The translations under genes were made by a program, and so were the position numbers. 64,000 nucleotides of DNA from Usnea hakonensis (Eukaryota > Ascomycota > Lecanoromycetes > Lecanorales > Parmeliaceae): contig BLJB01000068.1 of the NCBI GenBank assembly GCA_013423325.1, positions 91,278 through 155,277 on the forward strand, read 5' to 3'. This document shows positions 10,639 through 20,410 of the stretch, one piece after another (the first letter of the stretch is position 1; each line of letters starts with the position of its first letter). A model generated the notes under the pieces. The model did no database searches, was not told the origin of the DNA, and saw nothing but the letters and a program-made list of their open reading frames with translations.

Positions 10639-11513
10639 CAACTGGCATTGATTGGAACATTGCAAAAAGGAGTATGCTGGAGCGGGTCTTATATCTTACA
10701 GAGGGGATTTTTTGTTGGCCGTTCGATAAGGTTTTGTTCCGAGCACAGGGAGAACCTGCGCTGTAGGTCTCTGCATCAATCAATGAGATTTCAAGCGCTA
10801 CTCTTGCCCTATTTCCAAGTAATTTATGTAAATGTGCTACATTCGAATGCTGAGCCATGGTGCTCTTAACGTTCTCCTGTTTCGAATACTGCAGCACTGA
10901 TATCCAAGATCAACAGTCCTGATGCGATATCCATTGATATCTGTATCTCGATTTCTTTTTCTAGCTTAGCTTAATAGCATACAACAAACGCGACGGGTCT
11001 TCTATTGCAGCCTCTCCTACTCATGCTAAACCGCAAGCATGTAGCAGAGCTTCACAAGAAAAATAAAGAAAAAATAGATGATAATAACGCCTGATCCTCG
11101 CTTCAAGTGACGGAGATGGAACGCCTTTCCTGTCTGCAAAAAAGAGGAAGCCAGTGACGCCGGTTACGGGTATATCCAGTCGTTAATACATGAGGAGACA
11201 TAGGAAATCCGGGTTTTGGATGAATGCTGTGAGGGTTATGAGAGACGGTGTTAGGTCGACGACGTATAGACGTTGCTAGTGGATGTGAGGATTCCGTGAA
11301 AACGGTATGGTGTGGTGTGCTCGATGGTCGTGCACTTTCGAGTCGGGATTGAAGGCAGATTGCTTGGACCGATGGGCATTTTCGGACAAGCAATATGTGA
11401 TGAATCCTCGTGAAATTCGTAAAGGAGTTTTCCAGCACTATCCCATTTGGGGAGCTGGTTCTCCTGAAGGTTGCGAATGAAGTGGGATGTAGCAGGGTCC
11501 CAATTCTTCGGTG
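10639..11513. other. intergenic, convergent gene ends
   Basis: Between the ends of the CK2 subunit (plus) and Med19 (minus). Short open frames here have no recognisable product. A-rich stretch gaaaaataaagaaaaaatag near 11057. Confidence 0.6.
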
Positions 11514-12615
11514 CTACCGGCTGTAGGCGCCCAGCCCAGCCATACTAGAATTAAAGCTGTCTCTTCGCTCGCCGAAATCCGTCGGACTATTCCCATAGCC
11601 CTTGTAAAAAATGTGAGTAGATTGATCGGAGAATGAAATCAAACTTGAGTTGGTCATAGGGTCTAACCTTTTTCCGCTTCTTTGCGGCGCGACCACTCTT
11701 ACGGCTGAACTGGGTGTCGCCAGAAGAGTAGCCTCCTCCAGTATCAGCATCGTCGTCCTCAATCCCTTCAGCGTATCCTGTGTAGCCTTCGAAGCTAGCG
11801 TCCCCATATGATCGCTTCTTATTGGTGCGCTGTGGTCGAACGGTTTCCACGTTCACCGTATTGCCATTGGCCTGACCATTCGCTTTAGGCAAGGGTTTGC
11901 TGGGGGGTTTCGACGCTTTGACTGCCTCGACTGCCTTCGGGTTGTCATTTCCCAAAAGATTCTCCCATTCGTTATGGTTTGGCAGTAGTCCTGGTTGCAT
12001 TTGCATAGCCTTCTCCAGCTTGGCCTCTATACCGCTAGGAAGTCCCTTGTGTATGTCCTTGCTGCCGACTTTTTGATTCTGCCACTCCTCCTCCGGCCAC
12101 AATGTCAGATCTCTCAGCCCCATCAATTTTCCTTCCACATCATGCTTGACCGATCGATTCCTGCCGGCGAGTCCCAAGGTCTTGAGCTGACCCTCATAAG
12201 ACTTTCTCATCTTGTTGATCTTCTCGCCTGTGACTGGATCGGTTCTTGCGACTGTAGCTGCGAGCGGCTGGAGGCCGAACAAGGAAATGAGATTCTGCGT
12301 GAGTGGCAGGGTTTGTGGTATTGATGCTACCACGAGACTCATGTGTCAACCCATGCTCTACATGAGAAGGGCTGGGCGGAGTCAGTGTGGGGTCTTACGC
12401 ATTTGCTTGGACAACTGCTGGGCTCCCTCATCCTTCTCTATTGGATTGTCGGTTACAGGCGCGGGTTCCGCTTCTACCGCAACTTGAGGCTTTGCTGGGG
12501 CTTCTGAGTCGACAGAATGGGAGGAAGGCTCGTGGGCATTGTCTAGGGTAGTGTCCATGATGTCTTTGTCTTGAATGCGATCCGCGATGCGCTGGCCGTC
12601 GTGATGGACGTCCAT
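11514..12615 (-). CDS. MED19: Mediator subunit 19 (Rox3)
   Basis: Head-module subunit of the RNA polymerase II Mediator complex. Three exons on the minus strand: 12615-12399, 12326-11668, 11600-11514; introns of 72 nt (GTAAGA...GGTAG) and 67 nt (GTTAGA...ACAAG). Model of 320 aa, closing in frame. Seen: acidic/low-complexity N-terminus, then the Rox3 core LISLFGLQPLAATVARTDP with VTGEKINKMRKSYEGQLK and LTLWPEEEWQNQKV, and a lysine-rich nuclear tail (RAAKKRKK) followed by a short conserved-looking end, SMAGLGAYSR. The tail only appears after splicing the second intron; reading through it gives an unrelated C-terminus. The start MDVHHDGQR is the least certain part: further in-frame ATGs lie upstream to about 12891. 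Confidence 0.88.
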
Positions 12616-13660
12616 GGCGATGGCAGATATCTTCTTCCCATGATTTGTCGTGAAGATTGATTGAGTGAGGGTAGAAGTTTGTGAAGAGATCAAGTGATTC
12701 ATGGGCTGCTTGCGCTGTCCATGGACGGGAATGTTGGGTGAAATGAGAAAGGAACGAGAGGAAGGTGACTTGGGTGAGCAGCGCGGAAGTGTCTTAGCGT
12801 AGGGCCACCAGAAAGGCAGAGGGTGACATTTAGGGCGGTGGCTGAACGCCGGGATATGTCTTGGCATTAATCTGATGCAGAACAAAGCCAAAGCTACCTT
12901 ACCTTACCTTACCTTACTTTATTAGAATACGTTCTTTGTAATATATTATTATGGCTATGATACTTACCTTAAAGCTTAAAATACGGTACTTATATCGATC
13001 GTCCATCGGTTACCTGTACCGAGAACGTACCCGCGTACCGACTGGATTGTGGGGGGAAGGGGAAAATCTTGGCAAGATTTATCGGGATTTCTTTTCAATT
13101 CAGTACTCTAAATCACAAGATTACTTTGATACCTTACGTCTTTCCTCCTTGGTAAGAATCAATCATTTGCTTCCACATGCAATTGGTGACTTGAATTTTC
13201 AAATCCATTGGAGAGAGCCCTTGCTCGATATGAGGCAGACGCATGCAAAAGTAAGAGGTGAACAATCGTCCAAAATATGTCTGACCCTACCCGGCGCTGC
13301 GAGGATTCCAGCCAATTAAATTCGAAGATGGTGCACGTTTAGAAGGCACGCGACTCTTTAAAGGAACGATTCAAACATGGGGGAGGCTTCGATTCTCTAT
13401 CTTGATCAAGGAAGAGGGGCACGCTTCTTCTTCTTCTTCTTCTTCTTCTTCTCTTCTTAAATCCACCACTCACTCAATCTCTTCATCCCTTCATCTGCTA
13501 ATTTACAAACCAGCACTTTTGTTTCCCTTCCGCTCTTATCTTCTCCATGCTTCATTTTTCTATCTCTCCATCCCCATCCCCACTCATTGCGTTTCCCCGC
13601 TGTCCTCGGCACGCGACAAGCTGCTTTCTGTGATTGTTGATGCGAAGCCGACCACCAATC
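12616..13660. other. divergent promoter region, Med19 / bHLH gene
   Basis: No convincing gene. Contains five tandem accтt-type pentamers (accttaccttacctt...) at 12896-12920 and a pyrimidine microsatellite (cttcttctt...) at about 13417-13455 upstream of the bHLH gene, typical of fungal core promoters. A 122-codon frame at 12951-13319 has no family resemblance. Confidence 0.6.
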
Positions 13661-14776
13661 ATGCCTCGCACAAATTTACCTCCCACCCCCGCTGCCTCGG
13701 CCGAAATCCACTGCAAAGATGTGTCCCCAATCTCTGCAACAGAGAACTCTTTCAATCTCCCTCCTCCGGCCATCGAGTCTCATCGGAACAGTGGTACCTC
13801 CGCTGTTCATAAACAATCGCAGTCGGCGTCGAGTCCGGCTTTCTCTCTACCTCCGCCCCCTACACGGTCTCGCACCATCATACAAATGAAACCAAAGCCC
13901 CAGCCCTCAGAACATCCGGCAAAAATTTCTGCGCAGCAAAATCCCAAAGGTGCGAACAAAAGGACCTCCACATCCTCAAATGCCGCTACTACGGCAGCGA
14001 AAAAGCAACCTAGCTCCACCAGTGTCGCTGGCAAGAAAATCGCGAGGAAGACAGCCCACAGTGTGATAGAAAGGAGAAGAAGGTCGAAAATGAATGAAGA
14101 ATTTGGGACCTTGAAGGCTATGATACCTGCTTGCACTGATCAAGAAATGCACAAGCTCGCCATCTTGCAAGTATGTAACACTATTGCTGTGAGGGGCTAT
14201 GGGGCTGTCTATCGGGGCTGACCATGTGAGTAGGCTAGCATAGACTACCTTCGTTACCTGGAGAAATGCATCACAGATCTCAAGGCTGCCAATAATTCTT
14301 TGTCGACCCCGCTTGTACAGCCGCAAGCACCTCCGCCTCGTTTCGAGGTAGTCATGAGAAAAGAGAACGATGAGGACGATGACGGAGATGAAGACGAAGA
14401 TGATGAAGATGTCACAATGGGTAATTCGGGATCTCCTGACGCTTCTCCGTCAATCGTGGCGATTGCAGCTAAAGCCTACGCCTACACGAGTCCCCAGTCG
14501 ATTACCGCATCCCCTGCAATAGAAGCCCAATCTAATCAGTATCACTCCTCCTACGCCTCCTCCGTTTCCACTCTTCCCTCACCTGCTTTCGAACCACAAA
14601 ACGATCACCGAGGTTTCCAATCTCATTTCTCTTTGTCTGCGTCGACCTCGCCGGCTATCATGCCGAGCAGAGAGCAGGACGAAGAGGCTACAGCAGCATT
14701 ATTAATGCTGAATAAGGACCGTAGAAATCCCAAAGGAGGAAGGGCAATGTCGGTTCGAGACCTACTGAGTCATTAA
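13661..14776 (+). CDS. bHLH transcription factor
   Basis: Two exons, 13661-14170 and 14234-14776, with a 63-nt intron (GTATGT...GAGTAG; branch GCTGAC) lying inside the bHLH domain; 350 aa. Splicing restores helix 2 as KLAILQ|ASIDYLRYLEKCI. Seen: proline/serine-rich N-terminus; basic region and helix 1 at about residues 129-157 (HSVIERRRRSKMNEEF) with His133, Glu137 and Arg141, the H-E-R pattern that family knowledge links to binding CACGTG-type E-boxes; loop IPACTDQEMH; helix 2 to about 188. After it an acidic run (residues about 205-220), a serine-rich region, and the C-terminal GRAMSVRDLLSH, a short motif recurring at the ends of fungal bHLH proteins. Start chosen at 13661 (A at -3) over an in-frame ATG at 13640. 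Target genes cannot be told from sequence. Confidence 0.9.
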
Positions 14777-15814
14777 GGGCTCCAAGTGAACAATAGCTTT
14801 GACATGCCTACCTGTACCTGCCTGCCTGTGGACTTGGCATTGATTCGGCTACGAGAGATGTTTAAATGCATATATGATTTGGTCTTCAATGTCTGGGGGA
14901 CTCTTGCGTGTCTTAAAGTTGCTGGCTTGCAAAGAAGTGATAGACAAGCAATATGATAGAACGATGCTTGATTTCTTAGTGACGTGCGCTGTTTGGAGGA
15001 TTGATGGTTTCTCATGGTATATCGTCCAGTACGCCAAGTACTACACCGCCCAAGAGAAGACTTTTTGGAGGCCGGAGGGTATCTACTCACCTTTCCATGC
15101 ACATTATACCACAACCACAATGTGGGAGCTCTCTTAGCGGCTTACGTTTCTGATAGTGTGCCTACAATTTGGTCGTCTCCGTGGGGTTTTTGCAAATGCA
15201 GCATCTGAAATTTGAAAGACAAACAACTTTTCTCAAGTCACTGTTTCAGCAGGAACCCGAACGGTACGCAGCAAACTCGTTGTTCTCACTCCAGCATCAG
15301 TAATGGTAACCAATAGACTTCAGTGATTCCTCAAATCCTCCCCTGAATCCACGCTCAAGACCACTTTACTTTTAAGATCAGGCTAAAGATGAGTATCTGT
15401 TGATTCTAATTTGACGCTACGACAGATTCTCTTAATAGTACACATGTTCTCCAATCTCAACATCTGAGATCTGAAACACAAGGCAATGCTCTCTGAGTCC
15501 GCGTTTCAATAAGATCCCAAATGATAAGCTACAAATTTGTCGTTCTATCTCTCCAGCGTCAGTAATAGTGATCTATAGACGTCAGTGAATTTTTGAATCC
15601 TCCCTTAAATCCATCTTGAAATCTATCCTACTTTTGCATTCGGGCTGAGAAGAAACATCTATTGTTCCTAATCTGATGCTCCGACAGATTCTCTCAGCAG
15701 TACATGTGTTCTCCAATCCCCCAACATTCTTTGTCTCGGATCCCGGTAGGTTCCTCTTTTTAGGGAGCGTCTTCTCACTGACAATGTCGAAATAAGGACA
15801 TCAGCATCAGTGAT
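14777..15814. other. intergenic with a diverged tandem duplication
   Basis: No gene recognised. From about 15200 to 15725 two copies of a roughly 260-bp unit lie in tandem (see separate repeat entry). Confidence 0.6.
15202..15725. repeat. two diverged copies of a ~260-bp unit
   Basis: Shared ordered words between copies at about 15202 and 15464: catctga-a-tctgaaa, cgttgttct/gtcgttct, ctccagc-tcagtaatggt/agt, agac-tcagtgat/aat, atcctccc-t-aatcca, gacagattctctta/gcagta-a-gttctccaatc. A third partial match (acatcagcatcagtgat) overlaps the start of the next gene at about 15797-15813. Confidence 0.75.
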
Positions 15815-16738
15815 ATGGCACCGTCGCGCCGCTCGTCTCGTGCTCGTGGCTCCGGGAAGAAGAACACATCGGATGCTCGGACCCATGGATTCCATATGTC
15901 TTCCCGTTCGACAGCCTCAAGTGTAGGCTACCCTGACCTGTACCCGCCGAAACGTCATATGAATGACGAGGCTACTAAATGCTCCGTCAAGCACCGAAGC
16001 ATCGATGAAGACCATCCTCCCAATCGAGCAAGTTCTCACGGTGCGCCAAAAGACGCGCCGAAGCATCCTGGTGGGGTGAATGCCATGCCACTAAAGCCTG
16101 TGCAGAGTCTTGACCCCATCCAAGGAGATCCCCACTTTCCGCAAGTTCCGACTCATAACGAAGACCACCAAATGCCTGCTTCTTCTCGTATGCCAAAAGA
16201 GTCGCTGGAGCATGCTCGCATAGTGGTTGCCTTCCCAGAGAAGTGTTTACAGGACGTTAACCCTGGCCAAAAAGAATCGGAGCGTCAGGAAGCCACCAAC
16301 AGCCGGCTTGTGATGAACAATGTATCACAGAGTACTAGCCGGGAAGACAGTCCCGATGCACTGGCGCTGACGCAGCAGGAGAACCACTGTTCATCGGCTC
16401 CGAGCCAAGGAGATCTCCTTCTTCCGCAAACTCCAACCCTTAACGGAAATTACCAAATGCCGGCGTCCAGCCTATACGAGTATTCAGCAGACGAAAGTCT
16501 GGAAGCCATGGAGGCTAGATACGCTAAAGACTTTGAGGAAAAGGAGCGTGTCAGGCAGAGACGGCGCGAGGAGGAATTGGCGGAAAAGAAGCGCCAACAG
16601 AGGAGCGAGTATGAGCACGAGTTGAGGGAAAGGTTCAAGAAAAAGGAACTTGATGCCGAGACGTCGTGGAGGGCACGCATTCAGGAGATGGAAGACCAGC
16701 ATCAGAGACGATTGGCCGAGATGCAGGAGCGTGTTTGA
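15815..16738 (+). CDS. orphan coiled-coil protein
   Basis: 307 aa, single exon, not recognised. Seen: basic Ser/Arg-rich start (MAPSRRSSRARGSGKK); two imperfect copies of a block reading QGDPHFPQVPTHNEDHQMPASS and QGDLLLPQTPTLNGNYQMPASS separated by about 95 residues (each followed by an ESLE motif); then from about residue 235 to the end a continuous highly charged heptad-like segment rich in E, K, R and Q (EEKERVRQRRREEELAEKK), predicted by eye to be a long coiled coil or single alpha-helix. No signal peptide or membrane segment. The 5' end overlaps the edge of the tandem-repeat region, and the internal repeat suggests a fast-evolving lineage-specific gene. A possible further 3' exon was not found. 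Confidence 0.6.
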   Translation: MAPSRRSSRARGSGKKNTSDARTHGFHMSSRSTASSVGYPDLYPPKRHMNDEATKCSVKHRSIDEDHPPNRASSHGAPKDAPKHPGGVNAMPLKPVQSLDPIQGDPHFPQVPTHNEDHQMPASSRMPKESLEHARIVVAFPEKCLQDVNPGQKESERQEATNSRLVMNNVSQSTSREDSPDALALTQQENHCSSAPSQGDLLLPQTPTLNGNYQMPASSLYEYSADESLEAMEARYAKDFEEKERVRQRRREEELAEKKRQQRSEYEHELRERFKKKELDAETSWRARIQEMEDQHQRRLAEMQERV

Positions 16739-17994
16739 AGGTCGGCTGAAAGATCCACGTGGATGATGGTCTCCACTTCCCAGCATATAGCGCCTGGTCC
16801 ACACCAATCCTGCCCTTCATCTCTGCACTGCGTATGGGTTCGGCTGGCCGTTCTTTACCACTGACCCCTCCTTTCAGCACTCATCTTATCATGAAGTCTC
16901 CCGTAAGTCTTACTTCTTGGATACATCTCCAATCCTCCAGCACTAAAACGGCTATTCCGGTCAAGAACGCCCCGTTTCCTGGTTGAACTTGAGCCTAAGA
17001 AGGGACATTGGAATAGTACATTCAATAAAAGCAAAGAATCTATTCGTAACACGACAACCGCTCACCTTGGAGAATTTCCCGTTTTCGGATCAGATGAATT
17101 CTCCTCTTGCTATAATGGGACGAACTCTATAGAAATGGGACGAACACAAACCTAAGTAGCAAAAACGAGATGGACAGTACTCAAACCCCATCACCAATCT
17201 CCTCTCCCCATCTTTCCATCCCTCACCCACCATCATCCCCCTGCGCCACCCAAAAAACCAAAATCTTTACCCCAGATCTCTCACCTTCCAGCCCACAAAC
17301 TCTCAAAGCTAAATAGATCTGCCCAACTCGGGCAACCTACTCCCAACCCCTGATCCATTCCCACCGACCCCCTTTTCTGCTACCTCAAAAGTCCAATTTC
17401 GATCCCAATATTCTACTTCATCAAGGTGAGATCGAGACAAGCACAATCTTCCGATAGATGACTTCTTTCCGTTCAGAGCAGGACAGTAGTCGCGTGGAAA
17501 AAAAGCTAATTGGGCATTACCGCAATGGCTGCTGCTACCTAGATGGAGATGTGAGAAGGCGGATTACCAACGTCGACCCATCTGCTGTCAATGCCCGTCT
17601 CCGTGATTAGTCAATGGTCTAGGGTATATGCTCGAGGCGCCAGAGGAGCGTGAGGAAGCCAAGGGAAAAAGACTATTATAGATGGTCATAAGTGTGAAAG
17701 ACTGCAACTTGCATGGGTTTGATGATTCTACAATTGCGGCACTCATACTCGCTGTTGAACATCTTGATTAATCTGTAACAGTACTAGAGGTAGTTCGCCC
17801 ATTCCCTACTATCGCAAGACCCTGAGGAGCACCAAATCACGTCTTCCTACAGAGCGATTGGTCGCATCAACCCGGACAAGCGTTACAGGAAGAAGGATAG
17901 CACACACAATCCGGCAACAAGAAAGCAGATCAAGGGTCCGCTTATTGCAGTGGCAATCGTGCCTGCCACAGATCTAGTGCAGCTGCCGACGTTG
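16739..17994. other. intergenic, 1.25 kb
   Basis: Nothing recognised on either strand. Contains a C-rich, purine-poor stretch around 17180-17400. Downstream of the coiled-coil orphan and of the M35 peptidase gene end (convergent). Confidence 0.55.
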
Positions 17995-19534
17995 TCAGTC
18001 ACAATTCACGGCAATGGATAAAAGTGACAATCCAACTAACCCATTCTCAGGTGTGCAGGAAAAATTGGCTGGCCAGACAACGCGTTTCAACAGACTAATC
18101 GACCCTGGCATGAGCTGGTGACTGGCTGATACCGCCGGGGCAATGGGACCGATACCATAATCATTGGAGAAGATGTGGTTGTCAGGCGTATCTGGATTTG
18201 GTATTTGTGGGTGGCGCCAGGAAAAATCACTGCGACGGACTACTTGCGAGATGGGTCTAGCTACCAAATCGTCTGCTGTAAGCGTCCCTGGCAATGGCGG
18301 AGAACTGAGGTTGAATTGTTGCTGTGCAAATATTGCTGAGAATACCTTTAGTTTACACGGGCTGGTATGAAGAAGCCTCACTTACCGGCTGCTGCACATT
18401 CATAGGCATCCGCTAAGACATAGATAAAGCACCTGGTTAGCCCATGGCGGTTGAACATTACACGCATAACAAGAGGAATTACCCACCGATGTGGATAGTA
18501 GCCACAGTATTCTCCCGCGCGGCTTCGTTAGCGACCTCAGAGGGGCCATATGTGCTCGGTTCGTTGAGATACGTGTCGGCAACTAAACTTGTGTCAGACC
18601 ATCGATCTTGCATCTATAGTAGTGCAGTCGCCTACCATCGTGTCCCAAGCCAGTTGTCAAGTTGGCAAAATGCTAATAGAATCGTTTAAGCGAGTTATAC
18701 GTTGTTCCCATCTGGGATACGTACCAGAGACTCATGAAAATAGACCGCTCCTTGGCTTATGGTGAACGTGTCCGCAATGCTGCTATCCTTATATCCCTGT
18801 TCCACGTCGGCAATGACCTGAGACAGAGATGGCAACTTTGAATTATAATACAACGGACAGAAGGTGACATAGTGATTGTCCTAATTCCAAAGATTAGAAC
18901 TTCTTGGGCGCACTGAGACGTCTTGGAAAGGACATGCATAGTATATCCCTTCATCGGATTCACTGCACACAAAGTTAGCAATCCGCCGTCACAAGTAGTA
19001 CGGACAATATTTACACGTAAGCAAGGGCGTTCAATTTGTCACAACTACCAGCATTATGTGCAGGCTCGTTACAGAACACGAAGACCTTCTGCCGTTCTGG
19101 CCACGTCGATAGGTCATGTACATTCAATGCACCGTTGATATTCGCTAGAAGAGCCAGAGTTAGAGCGCGTCGGAGACGAAGAGATTAGTTGTAGATCAAC
19201 CGTCGCTGACCATACCTTCAAGTACGCCATTCAAGTCTCCAGCACTATCTGTGCCCATGTACAGGTCCATAGCTGCTTGGTAGGCCCCATTATGAGGTCG
19301 CCAACTAGCCAATGCTTGAGCGAATCGTCCAGCATCGCCCCAAGCTTCTTCCTCAATGACCCTTTGCGCAGGGGTGCAGTAAGCGTCGGCGAAGTACTTC
19401 TGAGTTCCTTTCGCCGGGCTGACACCGGTAAGACTCTGGTTTGCCATCCGAGGTAGTACGGGAAAGTTCGTTACTGATGCGGCTGCCGACCATGCCACTG
19501 AAGACATGAGAAACAGGGAGAAAGCCAGTGACAT
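17995..19534 (-). CDS. secreted M35-type (aspzincin) metalloendopeptidase
   Basis: Eight exons on the minus strand: 19534-19216, 19144-19015, 18962-18920, 18880-18725, 18672-18636, 18582-18487, 18412-18386, 18335-17995; 382 aa, in frame throughout. Seen: signal peptide MSLAFSLFLMSSVAWSAAA; FCNEPAHNAGSCDKLNALAYV; and, restored by splicing, the zinc motif HESLH (His213, Glu214, His217) followed by GLGHD with Asp228, matching the HExxH...D pattern of aspzincins (deuterolysin / lysine-specific metalloendopeptidase families). An ADAYECAAA block follows, as in these families. A C-terminal extension of about 110 residues has no recognised domain. Odd: the HExxH codons are split by an intron, and the third intron is only 39 nt (GTCTCA...ATTAG); without it an in-frame TAG occurs after SSNLWN. 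If that intron is not real, the gene is broken. A CT-rich tract (about 19680-19745) lies upstream. Confidence 0.8.
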
Positions 19535-20410
19535 GATGGGATTGATGAAGAATATAAAAGTGATAGGATTTTGGAAGAAAGACTGGAGGATATGCAGAGT
19601 AAACGAAAGGATGCTGGGAACAGCGTGAAACGAATGTATGCTGAGCTGCAGCTTAATGAATGTATGACGAAGAATGATTCTTCTGACGCGAAGAAAAGAA
19701 GGAAGAAGAAGAAGAAGGAGGAGAAGAAGAAGAAATAGAAAAGAGAAGTAAATCTTGTGAGGACTCAATGCGCTTTCCGTGCTTTGCACAGCTAGGCGAG
19801 ACTGGAAGGGGCCATCTTCCTAGGGAGACGATATACCACCATTCCCTTCTATTCTTGGAATGTTGGCACTATCAATGGTAAGAGCTGGTGGAGTAAGATT
19901 GGGTTGATCTGAAATTATTCTATATTGAGCCCGAAAAGAAAAGGAAGACCTCTGACTCGAAGTAATGGTGATACAGGTATCTCGCATCTTGCACCCTTCT
20001 CCTTTTGATACGCAGCAGTAAATTGTCTTGCGCCATTTAACAGCGTACCCACGAGGTCAAAGTATGGGATAATCATGATTGCAAAAAGGGAGACATGAGT
20101 TTAGCAACTACTATGGTAAAGCACATCTCTGTGTAGAGGAGAGATCAAAGAGAATTGATTGTCGCTTTATATGAGTAGCCCTAGCCCTAAGGTAGGGTAC
20201 CCCTAGTGTCAATCCGATTGGAAGTGGATGATTCTTTTATGGGTACGGTACTCCGTACTCAACTTAAATTTTATTCCCGTCTTACGAGGTTACTTCCATC
20301 ATCTCTTCTTCAAGTTGTCGTCCTCGTAGTAGAGCACTGGACTCTCATTTGTTGCACTCGCCACTCTGCTTGTTTACACTAAATCAACCCTCCGCCCAAG
20401 TTTGCGCGAT
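19535..20410. other. divergent promoter, M35 peptidase / PurH gene
   Basis: CT-rich (minus strand) tract at 19680-19745 just upstream of the peptidase. Motif gtactccgtac at 20248-20258, recurring elsewhere in this window. No gene seen. Confidence 0.6.

Noticed and set aside
12951..13319. 122-codon frame in the Med19/bHLH promoter region
   Set aside because: No resemblance to known proteins and lies in a promoter-like region.
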